Of a stretch of DNA of 64,000 bases, positions 55,428-64,000 are shown piece by piece; the stretch's first letter is position 1; every line of letters begins with the position of its first letter. This DNA is from Pseudomonas sp. DY-1 (GTDB taxonomy: Bacteria; Pseudomonadota; Gammaproteobacteria; Pseudomonadales; Pseudomonadaceae), in the NCBI RefSeq assembly GCF_003626975.1, contig NZ_CP032616.1, positions 2,666,001-2,730,000 of the forward strand, in the 5' to 3' direction. The notes under the pieces were generated by a model that did no database searches, was not told the DNA's origin, and was given only the letters and a program-made list of their open reading frames with translations. The position numbers and the translations under genes are program-made.

Positions 55428-57451
55428 GCGGTGGCGGCGCCTGCCCGGCGAGCGCGCCAGACATGCTGGGCAATGAACAAGACGGACAGGACGAAGCCCA
55501 GCTCATCGGTCACCGGCAAGGCGAGGATCAGCAATGCGCCAGCGGCGAAGGCCAGGGTACGCTCCCACCATGCCAGGCCCACCTGCAGGTGCCCGGTGAA
55601 CACCGCGCCCCACAGGCCGATGGCCAGAACCGCCTTCAGCAGTACATAGAGCGTCGCCCAGCCGTTTTCACCCTGTAGCATCAGCGCCGGATCGTAGACC
55701 GCCATGAAGGGCACCACGAAGCCCGCCACGGCGATGCGCACGGCCCAGAGGCTGATCAGCAGTCCCCGCTCGCGGGCAATCGGCGCCGCCGCGAAACAGG
55801 CCAGGGCAACCGGTGGCGTGAGGTCGGCCATGATCCCGAAGTAGAAGACGAACATGTGCGACACCAGCAGCGGCACGCCCAGTTCCAGCAGCGCCGGTGC
55901 GGCGATGGAGCTGGTGATGATGTAGTTGGGAATGGTCGGGATGCCCATGCCCAGCACCAGGCAGGTGAGCATCGTCAGGACCAGGGAAAGGAACAGGTTC
56001 TCCTGGCCGATGGCGAGTATGTAGCCGGCGAAGGTGGAGGCCGCGCCGGTCAGGCTGACGACGCCGATGATCACCCCCACCAGGGCACAGGCGATGCCCA
56101 CCGGCACCGCATGCCGTGCGCCTTCCACCAGCGCATGGAGGCACAGGCGCAAGGTTGCCCGGCCGCCCTTGACGAACCAGCAGGCCGCCACCAGCGCGGC
56201 GATCACTCCGAAGATCACCCCGATACCCAGTTGGAAGAACCCTGCGCAGAGCAGCCCCAGGGCGATCCAGAAGGCGATACGCAGGCCGAATGACGACACC
56301 CGCAGGATGATCGCCGAGCCGAGGATGACGATGGCCGTCAGCGCCAGGCCAACGGTGCCGGAGAACAGCGGCGTGCGTCCGGAGAACAACAGGTAGATCA
56401 GCACGAACAGCGGTATCAGCAGGTACCAGCGGTCCTTCACCGCCCCCCAGGCGCTCGGGCACTGCTCCTTGGGCAGGCCCACCAGATTGGAGCGCCGCGC
56501 TTCCAGGTGGACCATCCAGAAGGTCGAGCCGAAATAGAGCAAGGCCGGAATCAACGCCGCCTTGGCCACTTCGAAATAGGGCAGGTTGATGGTTTCTGCC
56601 ATGATGAAAGCCACCGCCCCCATCACCGGCGGCATGATCTGGCTGCCCATGCTCGCGGTGGCCTCCACCCCACCGGCAAAGGCAGCCCGGTAGCCGAAGC
56701 GCTTCATCAGCGGAATGGTGAACTGGCCGGTGGTGACCACGTTGGCCACGCCCGAGCCGGTGATGGTGCCCATCAAGGCCGAAGACACCACCGACACCTT
56801 GGCCGGCCCGCCGAGCTTGTGGCCGAACAGGCCGAGGGAAAAATCGGTGAACAGCTTGATCATCCCCGCCTGTTCGAGGAAGGCGCCGAACAGGATGAAC
56901 AGGAAGATGTAGGTCGCGGACACGTAGGTGGGCGTGCCGTAGAACCCCTCGGTGCCGAAGGACAACTGGTTGACGATCTGATCCAACCCGTAGCCCCGGT
57001 GCGCCAGGTCGCCCGGCAGGTACTCGCCGAGCAGGCCGTAGGCAAGGAACACGCCGCAGATCAGCGGCAGCGCGATACCCATCACACGGCGCGCCGCCTC
57101 GAACACCAGCGCAATCAGCAACAGGCCGATGGCCATGTCGGCGCCGGTGAGGTCGCCCGAGCGCTGGATAAGGTCCACCTCGAAAATCCACTGGTAGGCC
57201 GCGGTGGCCGCACCCGCCAGGGCCAGCAGCCACGCCAGCGGTTGCCAGGGCGGCGTCCGGCCAACGGCGGGATAGCTGAGGAACACCAGCATCAGCAGGA
57301 AGCCGACGTGTACGGCCCGCAGTATCTGCGTGGAAACCGGGTGGAAAGCGGCGGTTACGATCTGGAAGCAGGTGAACAGCAAGGCGACGACGAACAACGC
57401 CTTGGGCCAGTCCGACACGCTGGCGCCGAGCCCCGAATGGTCTTCTGTCAT
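55424..57451 (-). CDS. TRAP transporter fused permease (DctQM type, TAXI family)
   Basis: A 675-residue inner-membrane protein with about 17 hydrophobic helices; the small (DctQ-like) and large (DctM-like) subunits are joined in one chain, as in TAXI systems. Conserved blocks: LPGDLAHRGYGLDQIVNQLS, GTITGSGVANVVTTGQFTIP, FAGGVEATASMGSQIMPPVM and LGMGIPTIPNYIITS. It imports an organic acid by ion symport together with the TAXI receptor upstream. The adjacent catabolic genes suggest the substrate is the acid they degrade. Confidence 0.93.
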   Translation of the reverse strand: MTEDHSGLGASVSDWPKALFVVALLFTCFQIVTAAFHPVSTQILRAVHVGFLLMLVFLSYPAVGRTPPWQPLAWLLALAGAATAAYQWIFEVDLIQRSGDLTGADMAIGLLLIALVFEAARRVMGIALPLICGVFLAYGLLGEYLPGDLAHRGYGLDQIVNQLSFGTEGFYGTPTYVSATYIFLFILFGAFLEQAGMIKLFTDFSLGLFGHKLGGPAKVSVVSSALMGTITGSGVANVVTTGQFTIPLMKRFGYRAAFAGGVEATASMGSQIMPPVMGAVAFIMAETINLPYFEVAKAALIPALLYFGSTFWMVHLEARRSNLVGLPKEQCPSAWGAVKDRWYLLIPLFVLIYLLFSGRTPLFSGTVGLALTAIVILGSAIILRVSSFGLRIAFWIALGLLCAGFFQLGIGVIFGVIAALVAACWFVKGGRATLRLCLHALVEGARHAVPVGIACALVGVIIGVVSLTGAASTFAGYILAIGQENLFLSLVLTMLTCLVLGMGIPTIPNYIITSSIAAPALLELGVPLLVSHMFVFYFGIMADLTPPVALACFAAAPIARERGLLISLWAVRIAVAGFVVPFMAVYDPALMLQGENGWATLYVLLKAVLAIGLWGAVFTGHLQVGLAWWERTLAFAAGALLILALPVTDELGFVLSVLFIAQHVWRARRAGAATA

Positions 57452-57505
57452 GACACGTCCTCTACTGCCTGGAATGCCGGCGGCCCCCGCCGCCGGCGCG
57501 GGCCA

Positions 57506-58462
57506 TCACTTGAGTACGCCGGCTTCCTTGTAGAAGCGCTCGGCGCCCGGATGCAGAGGGATGGGCAGGTTCTGCGCCGCCGTTTCCAGCTTGATGTCCT
57601 TGGCCGCGGCATGGGAAGTGACCAGTCGACCAAGGTTGTCGAACATCAGCTTGGTCATCTGGTAGGCCAGCTCATCGGACACGCCTTCGTGTGTCACCAG
57701 GATGTTGGTGATGGCCACGGTCGCCACGTCCAGGTCCTGGCCGTCATAGGTCTTGGCCGGGATCACCGCCGGCTGATAGGCCGCATTGCCGATCTTGGCC
57801 GTGACCTCCTTCGGTACCTCGACAAAATTGATCGGCATGGTCGCGGACAGGTCGCGGATTGCCGCCATGCCCAACCCAGAGGACTGCAGCGTGGCATCCA
57901 ACTGGCGGTTCTTGATCAGCTCCACCGACTCGGCATAAGGCAGGAACTCGACCTTGCCCATGTCTTCGTAGCTGAGGCCGGCTGCCGCGAAGATCGCCCG
58001 CGCGTTCAGTTCCGTACCGGACTTGGGCGCCCCCACCGAAATGCGCTTGCCCTTGAGGTCGGCCAGGGTTTTGATGCCCGACTCCTTGGCGGCGACGATC
58101 TGGATGTAGTTCGGGTAGGTGGCGGCGATGGCCCGCAGCTTCTTCAATGGCGCCTTGAAGCCCGCCTCTTCGACGCCCGTCCAGGCGTCGCTCACCGAGT
58201 CGCCCAGGGCCAGGGCCAACTCGCCGCGCCCGGCCTGCAGCAGATTGAGGTTCTCCACCGAGGCCTTGGTGGCCTGCACCGAGGTCTTCGAGCCTTCGAT
58301 GCCGCTGCCGTAGATCTGCGAAAGACCGACACCAATGGGGTAGTACACCCCGCTGGTGCCGCCGGTGAGAATATTGATGAAGGTGGGCGCGGCCAGCGCT
58401 GCGGCGCTGGCCGCCAGGGCGGAAAGAAAGGCAATGGAACGGATCGAGGTACGCAGTCGCAT
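57506..58462 (-). CDS. TAXI-family TRAP solute receptor
   Basis: A 318-residue periplasmic binding protein. Signal peptide ends about residue 24 (AFLSALAASAAALA). TAXI hallmarks: NILTGGTSGVYYPIGVGLS, KASVENLNLLQAGRGELALA, GKRISVGAPKSGTELNARAI. Start 58462 has AAGGGAG upstream; a longer frame was rejected. It precedes the fused permease in the same transcript, separated by 54 bases. Confidence 0.93.
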   Translation of the reverse strand: MRLRTSIRSIAFLSALAASAAALAAPTFINILTGGTSGVYYPIGVGLSQIYGSGIEGSKTSVQATKASVENLNLLQAGRGELALALGDSVSDAWTGVEEAGFKAPLKKLRAIAATYPNYIQIVAAKESGIKTLADLKGKRISVGAPKSGTELNARAIFAAAGLSYEDMGKVEFLPYAESVELIKNRQLDATLQSSGLGMAAIRDLSATMPINFVEVPKEVTAKIGNAAYQPAVIPAKTYDGQDLDVATVAITNILVTHEGVSDELAYQMTKLMFDNLGRLVTSHAAAKDIKLETAAQNLPIPLHPGAERFYKEAGVLK

Positions 58463-58612
58463 GGGGGACTCCCTTCTTGTTGTCATGGTCTCGAAGCATT
58501 GACTCTAGACCATCGACCAGAAGGGATGCAGCCCATGCGCACTGGGCTGAAAGGAGCATTGCGCCAAGACCGGAAATGATGTTGACACCCCTCGATCCAA
58601 TTCCCGCCCCCC

Positions 58613-59647
58613 TCAGGTCGGCAACACCTCGCGCTGGCGGGACAGGGTCAACGCCAGGTCTTCGATCATGTCTTCCTGCCCGCCCACCGTACCTCGACGG
58701 CCCAGTTCCACCAGCAGTTCGCGGGCCTGGATGCCGTATTTCTTCTCGGCACGCTTGGCGAACAGCAGGAAGGAGCTGTACACCCCGGCATAACCCAGGG
58801 TCAGGGCATCGCGGTCGACGCGGATCGGCTGGTCCATCATCGGCACCACCAGGTCCTCGGCCACATCCATGATCCTGTAGAGGTCGATACCGGTAGCCAC
58901 GCCCATGCGCTCCAACACCGCCACGAACACCTCCAGCGGGGTGTTGCCGGCACCAGCCCCCAGGCCCGCTACCGAGCCGTCGATACGCGCGGCACCCGCC
59001 TCGATGGCAGCCAGGGAGTTGGCGATGGCCATGCCCATGTTGTGGTGGCCGTGGAAACCGACTTCGGTGCCGGCGTTCAACCCGTTACGCAGCACGGCGA
59101 TCTTCTCGGTCACCTCATCCGGCAGCATGTAGCCCGCCGAATCGGTGCAGTAGATGCAGTTGGCGCCGTAGCTCTCCATCAGCTTCGCCTGCTCCAGGAG
59201 TTTTTCCGCGCTGACCATGTGCGCCATCATCAGGAACCCGACCGTGTCCAGGCCCATCTTCGCCGCCATGCCAATGTGCTGGCCGGAGACGTCCGCCTCG
59301 GTGCAGTGGGTGGCGACGCGGATGGTGGAAACGCCGAGGTCATGGGCCATTTTCAGGTGCTCGACGGTGCCGATGCCCGGCAGCAGCAGGGCCGAAACCT
59401 TGGCCTGCTTGAGCTTGGGGATCACCGCATCGAAGTACTCCTCGTCCGAGTGGGCCGGGAAACCGTAGTTCAGCGAGCTGCCGCCCAGGCCATCGCCATG
59501 CGTGATCTCGATCAGCGGCACGCCGGCGGCGTCGAGGCCGGTGGCCACGGCGACCATCTCGTCCAGGCTGATCTGGTGGCGCTTGGCATGCATGCCGTCG
59601 CGCAGGCTCATGTCGTGCAGGCGCACGTGCTTACCTTGCAGGTTCAT
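58613..59647 (-). CDS. dmpG: 4-hydroxy-2-oxovalerate (or 2-oxohexanoate) aldolase
   Basis: A 344-residue class II aldolase splitting 4-hydroxy-2-oxoacids into pyruvate and an aldehyde. The catalytic block [15 protein letters not shown] near residues 13-27, the metal histidines in [11 protein letters not shown] and [16 protein letters not shown] identify the BphI/DmpG/TesF group. It forms a channelling complex with the acylating aldehyde dehydrogenase encoded just upstream (13-base gap). Chain length of the real substrate cannot be read from sequence alone. Confidence 0.95.
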   Translation of the reverse strand: MNLQGKHVRLHDMSLRDGMHAKRHQISLDEMVAVATGLDAAGVPLIEITHGDGLGGSSLNYGFPAHSDEEYFDAVIPKLKQAKVSALLLPGIGTVEHLKMAHDLGVSTIRVATHCTEADVSGQHIGMAAKMGLDTVGFLMMAHMVSAEKLLEQAKLMESYGANCIYCTDSAGYMLPDEVTEKIAVLRNGLNAGTEVGFHGHHNMGMAIANSLAAIEAGAARIDGSVAGLGAGAGNTPLEVFVAVLERMGVATGIDLYRIMDVAEDLVVPMMDQPIRVDRDALTLGYAGVYSSFLLFAKRAEKKYGIQARELLVELGRRGTVGGQEDMIEDLALTLSRQREVLPT

Positions 59648-59660
59648 GGGGTATCTCCAC

Positions 59661-60569
59661 TCAACGGACGGGCAATTGCAGGGCGCCCTTGTGGGCTTCT
59701 TCGGCGAACATCTCGGCGGTGCGCAGACCGGCGGCGGTCATGATGTCCAGGTTGCCGGCGGACTTGGGCAGGAAGTCGCCCAGGCCTTCGACCTCGATGA
59801 AGATCGACACCTTGCGACCGTCGAACACCGGGCCGTTGATCAGCTTGTAGCCCGGCACATAGCGCTGCACTTCCTTGACCATGTGCAGCACCGAGGTGCG
59901 GATCTCCGCCTGGTTCGGCTCGCCTTCGGTGAGGCAATGGATGGTGTCGCGCATCATCAGGGGCGGCTCGGCCGGGTTGATGACGATGATGGCCTTGCCG
60001 CGCTTGGCGCCGCCGATTTTCTCCACGGCACCGGCGGTGGTGCGGGTGAATTCGTCGATGTTCTGCCGGGTACCCGGCCCCACCGAGCGGGACGACACCG
60101 TGGCAACGATTTCGCCGTACTCCACCGGCTGCACGCGGGACACCGCCGCCACCATGGGAATGGTGGCCTGGCCGCCGCAGGTGACCATGTTGACGTTGAG
60201 CGCCAGCGTCTCGGCGTGCTCCTTGAGGTTGACCGGCGGCACGCAGTACGGACCGATGGCCGCAGGGGTGAGGTCGATCATGATCACGCCCAGCTCATTG
60301 AGCTTGCGGCTGTTCTCGGCGTGGACGTAGGCCGAGGTGGCATCGAAGGCAATGCGGATATCGTCGTCCAGCACATGCGGCAACAGACCGTCGACGCCGT
60401 CTGAGGTTGTCTTCAGACCAAACTCGGCGGCGCGCTTGAGGCCTTCGGAGGTCGGGTCAACACCCACCATCCATACCGGTTCGATCCATTCCGACCGACG
60501 CATCTTGATCAGCAGGTCGGTACCGATATTGCCCGGCCCGATGATGGCCGCCTTGAGTTTCTTGCTCAT
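59661..60569 (-). CDS. dmpF: Acylating acetaldehyde/propionaldehyde dehydrogenase
   Basis: A 302-residue NAD- and CoA-dependent enzyme that turns the aldehyde from the aldolase into acyl-CoA. The Rossmann start [17 protein letters not shown], catalytic Cys in [12 protein letters not shown] and [16 protein letters not shown] are typical of DmpF/BphJ/TesG. The start at 60569 gives GGGGGA at proper spacing; two residues upstream is another ATG. Expressed with the aldolase and hydratase. Confidence 0.95.
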   Translation of the reverse strand: MSKKLKAAIIGPGNIGTDLLIKMRRSEWIEPVWMVGVDPTSEGLKRAAEFGLKTTSDGVDGLLPHVLDDDIRIAFDATSAYVHAENSRKLNELGVIMIDLTPAAIGPYCVPPVNLKEHAETLALNVNMVTCGGQATIPMVAAVSRVQPVEYGEIVATVSSRSVGPGTRQNIDEFTRTTAGAVEKIGGAKRGKAIIVINPAEPPLMMRDTIHCLTEGEPNQAEIRTSVLHMVKEVQRYVPGYKLINGPVFDGRKVSIFIEVEGLGDFLPKSAGNLDIMTAAGLRTAEMFAEEAHKGALQLPVR

Positions 60570-60585
60570 GTTCATTCCCCCGGAG

Positions 60586-61377
60586 TCAGTCGCGGAAGGA
60601 CACCCGGGCACTGCCCAGGCCGTCGATGGTCAGTTCGAATTGGTCGCCGGCACGCGCCGGCTCCAGAGGAACCAGGGAGCCTGAGAGGATGATCTCCCCG
60701 GCCTTGAAAGGGATGCCGAAGGCGCCCAGGGTGTTGGCCAGCCAGGCCACGGCGGTAAGCGGATTGCCCTGCACAGCCGAGCCCAGGCCCTGGCTGATCT
60801 GCGTGCCGTTCTTGAATACGCTCATGCGCAGGTTGGGCAGGTCCAGCTCGCGCGGGTCCACCTGCTCGCGGCCGAGTACGAAGACACCGCAGGAGGCGTT
60901 GTCGGCCACGGTGTCCTGGATGCGGATTTTCCAGTCGTGGATGCGCGAGTCGACGATCTCGAAGCAGGGCATCACGTACTCGGTGGCATCGAGCACGTCC
61001 TGCTCGGTGACGCCCGGACCGATCAGATCGTGCTTGAGCTTGAAGGCGATCTCGCCCTCGGCGCGGGGCTGGATCAGGCGGTTCCCGGCCAGCGAGATGC
61101 TGTCGCCGTCGTCGAACCACATGTCACGGGTGATGAAACCGAAGTCCGGCTGGTGCACATCGAGCATGCGCTGCACGGCTTCGGAGGTGACGCCGATCTT
61201 CTTGCCGACGATGGCATCGCCCGCCGCCACACGACGCTCGATGCTGTAGAGAGAAATGCGGTAGGCGTCTTCGATCGTGATCTCAGGCCAGCGCTCGGTC
61301 AGCGGCGCCAGGGTGCGACCGGCGAGCAGGGCCTGGTAGAGCTCCTCGCCAAATTCACGTTGCCGGACTTCGCTCAT
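60586..61377 (-). CDS. dmpE: 2-hydroxypenta-2,4-dienoate (2-oxopent-4-enoate) hydratase
   Basis: A 263-residue enzyme of the hydratase/decarboxylase family adding water to 2-hydroxy-2,4-dienoates to give 4-hydroxy-2-oxoacids. Metal and substrate residues are in [11 protein letters not shown] and [29 protein letters not shown] is shared by the family. Decarboxylase paralogues look alike, but the adjacent C-C hydrolase rather than a dehydrogenase/tautomerase points to the hydratase role. The stop of the hydrolase gene overlaps its start by 4 bases. Confidence 0.9.
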   Translation of the reverse strand: MSEVRQREFGEELYQALLAGRTLAPLTERWPEITIEDAYRISLYSIERRVAAGDAIVGKKIGVTSEAVQRMLDVHQPDFGFITRDMWFDDGDSISLAGNRLIQPRAEGEIAFKLKHDLIGPGVTEQDVLDATEYVMPCFEIVDSRIHDWKIRIQDTVADNASCGVFVLGREQVDPRELDLPNLRMSVFKNGTQISQGLGSAVQGNPLTAVAWLANTLGAFGIPFKAGEIILSGSLVPLEPARAGDQFELTIDGLGSARVSFRD

Positions 61378-62201
61378 GGCCGCCCCTCCGCGAGGAAGCC
61401 GAGGCAGGTGCGATTGAACAGCTCGCGGTGTTCCACCATCACCCAGTGCCCACACTCGCTGAGCATCACGAAGCGGACATTGCGACAGTTTTCCAGCATG
61501 GTCTGCGCACCGGAAGACGGGCAGAACTTATCGTTCATGCCCCAGAAACCGAGGATCGGGCAGGTCAGCTCGGACAGGCGCCCGGTCATATTCGGCACCT
61601 GCATGGTGCTGAGTACGCAACGCGGCTGCTGCTGGACCACCGCAACGCGCTCGTTGACGGTCTCGTCGCTGATCAGCGAGGCATCGTAGAGCTGCAGGCC
61701 GAGCAGGCGACGCATGCCATCGGCATCGTTCAGCTCGCCATTGGCGAAAGCCGCGCCCATTTTCTGGATGCCTTCCATTTGCAGGTAGTACTGCTCCTTC
61801 TCCATCAACCCGCCGGGTGCCATCAGTACCAGGCGACTGACGCGCTTGGGCGCATCCAGCGCCAGCTTGATGGCGATGGCACCCCCCAGGGAGTTGCCCA
61901 CCAGCACGCAGCGCTGGATATCCAGGGCGTCCAGCAGGCCGGTCAGGGCGGCGACAAAGAAGTCCAGGCTGTAAGTGGTTTCCGGCTTGTCAGAGGCGCC
62001 ATAGCCCGGCAGGTCGGGAACGATGACGCGGTAACCGGCGTCAGCGAATTCCAGATAGTTCTGCTTGAAGTTGCTATGGCCGCTGGCGCCGGGGCCGCTG
62101 CCATGGATGAACACCACCGTTTCGCCTTCTCCCGCCTCGATGTAATGCAGTCGCAGGCCATCGGGCAGCGTGACGAAACGCCCTGGCAATCGCGCGTCCA
62201 T
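61374..62201 (-). CDS. Alpha/beta hydrolase, meta-cleavage-product hydrolase type
   Basis: A 275-residue C-C bond hydrolase like DmpD, TodF, BphD and TesD, which cleave ring-fission products to an acid and a 2-hydroxydienoate. The catalytic triad is Ser104 (VGNSLGG), Asp224 (GMNDKF) and His252 (ECGHWVMVE); the oxyanion segment is HGSGPGASG. The start at 62201 has GAGGAGAG upstream. It heads the leftward catabolic operon and overlaps the hydratase start (ATGA). No ring-cleavage dioxygenase lies in view. Confidence 0.92.
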   Translation of the reverse strand: MDARLPGRFVTLPDGLRLHYIEAGEGETVVFIHGSGPGASGHSNFKQNYLEFADAGYRVIVPDLPGYGASDKPETTYSLDFFVAALTGLLDALDIQRCVLVGNSLGGAIAIKLALDAPKRVSRLVLMAPGGLMEKEQYYLQMEGIQKMGAAFANGELNDADGMRRLLGLQLYDASLISDETVNERVAVVQQQPRCVLSTMQVPNMTGRLSELTCPILGFWGMNDKFCPSSGAQTMLENCRNVRFVMLSECGHWVMVEHRELFNRTCLGFLAEGRP

Positions 62202-62592
62202 GGGACTCTCCTCGGCTTGTTGTTTGCCGGGATTATTCGGGCGGGCCGGCAGGCCAACATCGTCCGAGAGGACTAGCAGACACTGCGCCGGGTTGGGATG
62301 AAGTACTTGTAGGTGCGAACGCATTCGCTATTGCAGCGTTAGCTTTTGCGAGCGATTTACAATCGGGCCAAGAGCCTTGTAGGAGCTGGCTTGCCAGCGA
62401 AACGGGGCCATTCGCTGGCAAGCCAGCTCCTACAGGCCATGCATCTACTTGCAACACGTCATGCAGAAAGAGCCAATTCATTCGCCCCTGCAGAAATGGG
62501 CCCCAAACGTGGAAGCCCTAGTCCTCCCGGACGTAGGCGGCCCGTCCTGCCCGCCCTAGCCTCTGCCCATCGACATTTCAGAGGAAACGACC
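62202..62592. other. Divergent intergenic region with repeats between the hydrolase and SDR genes
   Basis: 391 bp without a gene. Must hold promoters for both directions, but none stands out. It contains a perfect REP pair (62379-62433), a GTAGGTGCGAACGCATTCGC piece near 62310-62329 and an orphan ATTCATTCGCCCCTGCAG half-repeat near 62478-62495. Confidence 0.6.
62379..62433. repeat. Perfect REP pair (GTAGGAGCTGGC family)
   Basis: Two 23-base arms (62379-62401 and 62411-62433) are exact complements around a 9-base spacer; they start GTAGGAGCTGGCTTGCCAGC and end in GCTCCTAC. Each arm itself contains GCTGGC/GCCAGC. Such BIME-like units are moved by RAYT transposases. Confidence 0.9.
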
Positions 62593-63366
62593 ATGGGCGA
62601 TGCATTGGATTTCAGCGGCAAGGTGGTTCTGGTAACCGGTGGCGGCAAGGGTGTGGGCCGGGGCATCAGCCAGCGCTTTCTCGCCGGTGGCGCCGAGGTG
62701 GTGATCTGCGGCCGCAATGCCCCGGACGTATTGCCCCGTCACGCAGGCCGCGAGGCTCTGTTCCTGCCGTGTGACGTGCGCGATATCGAGCAGCTGCAAC
62801 GCATGCTGGACAACATCGTCGAGCGCTTCGGACGGCTCGACGTACTGGTGAACAACGCTGGCGGCGCACCCCATGCCGAGGCGGCCACGGCCTCGCCGCG
62901 CTTCTCCGAATCCATCATCCGTCTCAACCTGCTGGCGCCGCTCAACCTCTGCCAACTGGCCAACCGGGTGATGCAGGCCCAGCCCGAGGGCGGCGCCATC
63001 GTCAACATCTGCAGCGTCAGCGCCACCCGCCCCTCCCCTGGCACCGCCGCTTATGGTGCGGCCAAGGCCGGACTGCTCAACCTCACCCGCTCGCTCGCGG
63101 TGGAATGGGCGCCCAAAGTAAGGGTGAATGCCATAACGGCGGGGCTGATCCTCACCGAACAGGCGGAGCTGCATTACGGCGATGCCGAGGGTGTGGCACG
63201 GGTAGCGGCGGGAATTCCGCTGCAGCGCATGGCGAGCCCCGAGGACATTGGTGATGCCTGTCTGTACCTGGCATCGCGCCTTTCCAGCTACGTGAGCGGC
63301 GCGGATATCTGCGTGCATGGCGGGGGAGAGAAGCCGGCGTTTCTGGAGCAGGCGGGGGCAAATTGA
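62593..63366 (+). CDS. Short-chain dehydrogenase/reductase
   Basis: A 257-residue NAD(P)-dependent oxidoreductase. Cofactor motif VTGGGKGVGRG, NNAGG, catalytic Ser in NICSVSA and YGAAK, with the C-terminal SYVSGADICVHGG segment. The substrate is unknown; divergent from the meta-cleavage genes, it may oxidise a hydroxyl group on the parent compound, for example a hydroxysteroid or terpenoid alcohol. This is inferred from the neighbours only. Confidence 0.93.
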   Translation: MGDALDFSGKVVLVTGGGKGVGRGISQRFLAGGAEVVICGRNAPDVLPRHAGREALFLPCDVRDIEQLQRMLDNIVERFGRLDVLVNNAGGAPHAEAATASPRFSESIIRLNLLAPLNLCQLANRVMQAQPEGGAIVNICSVSATRPSPGTAAYGAAKAGLLNLTRSLAVEWAPKVRVNAITAGLILTEQAELHYGDAEGVARVAAGIPLQRMASPEDIGDACLYLASRLSSYVSGADICVHGGGEKPAFLEQAGAN

Positions 63367-63377
63367 ACGCGCGCCTG

Positions 63378-63462
63378 TAGGTTGGCACTGCGTTTGAAAA
63401 GCCCAACATCACCCGGGTCGACCTGACGATGTTGGGCCTCGCTTCGTTCGGCGCCAACCTAC
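63378..63462. repeat. Nested inverted repeat (GTAGGTTGGC family)
   Basis: Outer arms GTAGGTTGGC (63378-63387) and GCCAACCTAC (63453-63462) and inner arms GCCCAACATC (63401-63410) and GATGTTGGGC (63428-63437) are all perfect. Same family as 6868-6933. The right end overlaps the last codons of the leftward SnoaL-like gene, whose stop lies at 63459. Confidence 0.8.
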
Positions 63463-63905
63463 GAGGATGTCGAGGCGCCTACAACCATCGAATGCGCCCG
63501 AAACACCGTCTCGACGATCTTCCACTGCCCGTCGATGCGGCGATAGCGATCCTGGTAGACCCCGCCCAGTTGTCGCGTAGCACCAGACTCGGCATCGACA
63601 TTGAAGTAGTAGAGCGCCCAGCGCCCCGCAACTTCGTCGTCAACCAGATGTTCCAGTTCGGGATTGGCGCCGTGGTGCAGGTCGATCACCCGTTCGTTGC
63701 AGGCCAGTGACTGGTAGAGCGCGACAAAGCTGTCACGCTCCTGGAAGGTGCCCACCGGGCCGTAGTCGATCGTGATCGGCCCCTCGGCAAAGCAGGCACG
63801 AATCGTCTCCACGTCCTTCAGATCGCAGGCGTTGAGATAGCGGTGCTTGAGCAGACGAACAGCCTCCAGCGCTTCGAGGCGCGCGATGCGCTGTTCAAGG
63901 TTCAT
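63459..63905 (-). CDS. SnoaL-like/NTF2-fold protein
   Basis: A 148-residue cone-fold protein: helical start (MNLEQRIARLEALEAVRLLK then HRYLNACD), the typical FAEGPITIDYGPVGTFQERD and beta segments GRWALYYFNVDAE and GVYQDRYRRIDGQWKIVETV. This group includes bile-acid dehydratases, ring-hydroxylase accessory and isomerase-like enzymes, so it may isomerise or dehydrate an intermediate of the catabolic pathway. The start overlaps the stop of the preceding KSI-like gene (4 bases). Confidence 0.88.
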   Translation of the reverse strand: MNLEQRIARLEALEAVRLLKHRYLNACDLKDVETIRACFAEGPITIDYGPVGTFQERDSFVALYQSLACNERVIDLHHGANPELEHLVDDEVAGRWALYYFNVDAESGATRQLGGVYQDRYRRIDGQWKIVETVFRAHSMVVGASTSS

Positions 63906-64000
63906 GACGCGTTCCTCGCCACCAGGTTGGCCTCGCCCCAGAAGGCCTTCATCGAGCGGATGCGGCCTTCGGCGTCGAACTCCATCACATCGATCACCTG
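63902..64000 (-). CDS. Ketosteroid-isomerase-like protein (C-terminal 32 residues; runs off right edge)
   Basis: Only the end is in the window: QVIDVMEFDAEGRIRSMKAF then WGEANLVARNAS and TGA. The pattern V-x-D-V-M-x-F-D-x-x-G-x-I-x-x-M-x-A-x-W-G is typical of the last beta strands of steroid delta-isomerase/SnoaL proteins. Reads leftward and overlaps the next gene by ATGA, so the pair is one operon. Confidence 0.7.
   Translation of the reverse strand, partial: QVIDVMEFDAEGRIRSMKAFWGEANLVARNAS

Noticed and set aside
56507..58579. 690-codon plus-strand frame opposite the TRAP and TAXI genes
   Set aside because: Shadow of clear membrane and receptor proteins; Arg/Gln/His-rich without domains.
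62202..62592. Possible tRNA or small RNA in the repeat-rich gap
   Set aside because: The hairpins are REP arms; no cloverleaf, CCA end or promoter-terminator pair could be made out.

Overview
The window looks like chromosome of a high-GC Pseudomonas of the P. aeruginosa/P. resinovorans type. The evidence is GC-rich codon use throughout, Pseudomonas-type REP and GTAGG hairpins between genes, and several gene blocks in orders known from Pseudomonas: gloA-argG-motY-pyrC-rnt-peroxiredoxin-bfd-bfrB-grxD, argF with an ABC ATPase, ybaK/glpK/glpR/glpD, lapD-lapG, and a cheY-cheA-cheW-mcp-cheR-cheD-cheB cluster. I saw no rRNA, tRNA, CRISPR array, integrase or transposase.

Layout. 1-1490: lapD (partial) and lapG, the c-di-GMP-controlled biofilm adhesin release switch. 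1650-5313: a DUF1145 membrane protein, a secreted alkyl-sulfatase with a divergent LysR regulator, and a tyrosine-rich lipoprotein. 5549-13782: a guanidine-utilisation operon headed by a plausible sigma-54 promoter and a clear guanidine-I (ykkC) riboswitch. It encodes an ABC importer, two carboxyguanidine-deiminase-type proteins and a biotin-dependent guanidine/urea carboxylase. No allophanate hydrolase is present in the window, and the carboxylase gene carries an in-frame REP hairpin. 13908-19028: a DUF2157/DUF4824 pair, a diguanylate cyclase, a stand-alone Cache protein and a FadR-type regulator. 19385-22520: a PuuC/KauB-type aldehyde dehydrogenase and an APC permease, probably for polyamine or amine use. 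22562-25452: modC and modB without modA, behind a ModE-like operator, then a degenerate GAF-GGDEF protein.

25510-38420 is mostly housekeeping: methylglyoxal detoxification, arginine (argG, argF, both with ArgR-type half-sites) and pyrimidine (pyrC) synthesis, flagellar motY, RNase T, peroxiredoxin, iron storage (Fur-box bfd, bfrB), CGFS glutaredoxin, a molybdopterin oxidoreductase, a lipoprotein and a dCache diguanylate cyclase. 38417-45804: an orphan Fe3+-type ABC ATPase, a PhzF-like protein, a periplasmic binding protein and the glycerol genes glpK, ybaK, glpR and glpD, without glpF. 45985-46137 is a 50-residue Cys-rich protein.

46260-54874 is a complete chemosensory operon with a soluble Aer2/McpB-like receptor ending in a CheR-tethering pentapeptide. 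Its CheA has three evenly spaced FGFFD motifs, and its CheD appears to lack two of the three catalytic residues. 55026-64000 is a catabolic block: DUF1850, a fused TRAP permease and a TAXI receptor, then a lower meta-cleavage pathway (C-C hydrolase, hydratase, acylating aldehyde dehydrogenase, aldolase), and a divergent SDR with two SnoaL/KSI-fold proteins that run off the right edge. Together they suggest uptake and degradation of an aromatic, steroid-like or terpenoid acid to pyruvate and an acyl-CoA.
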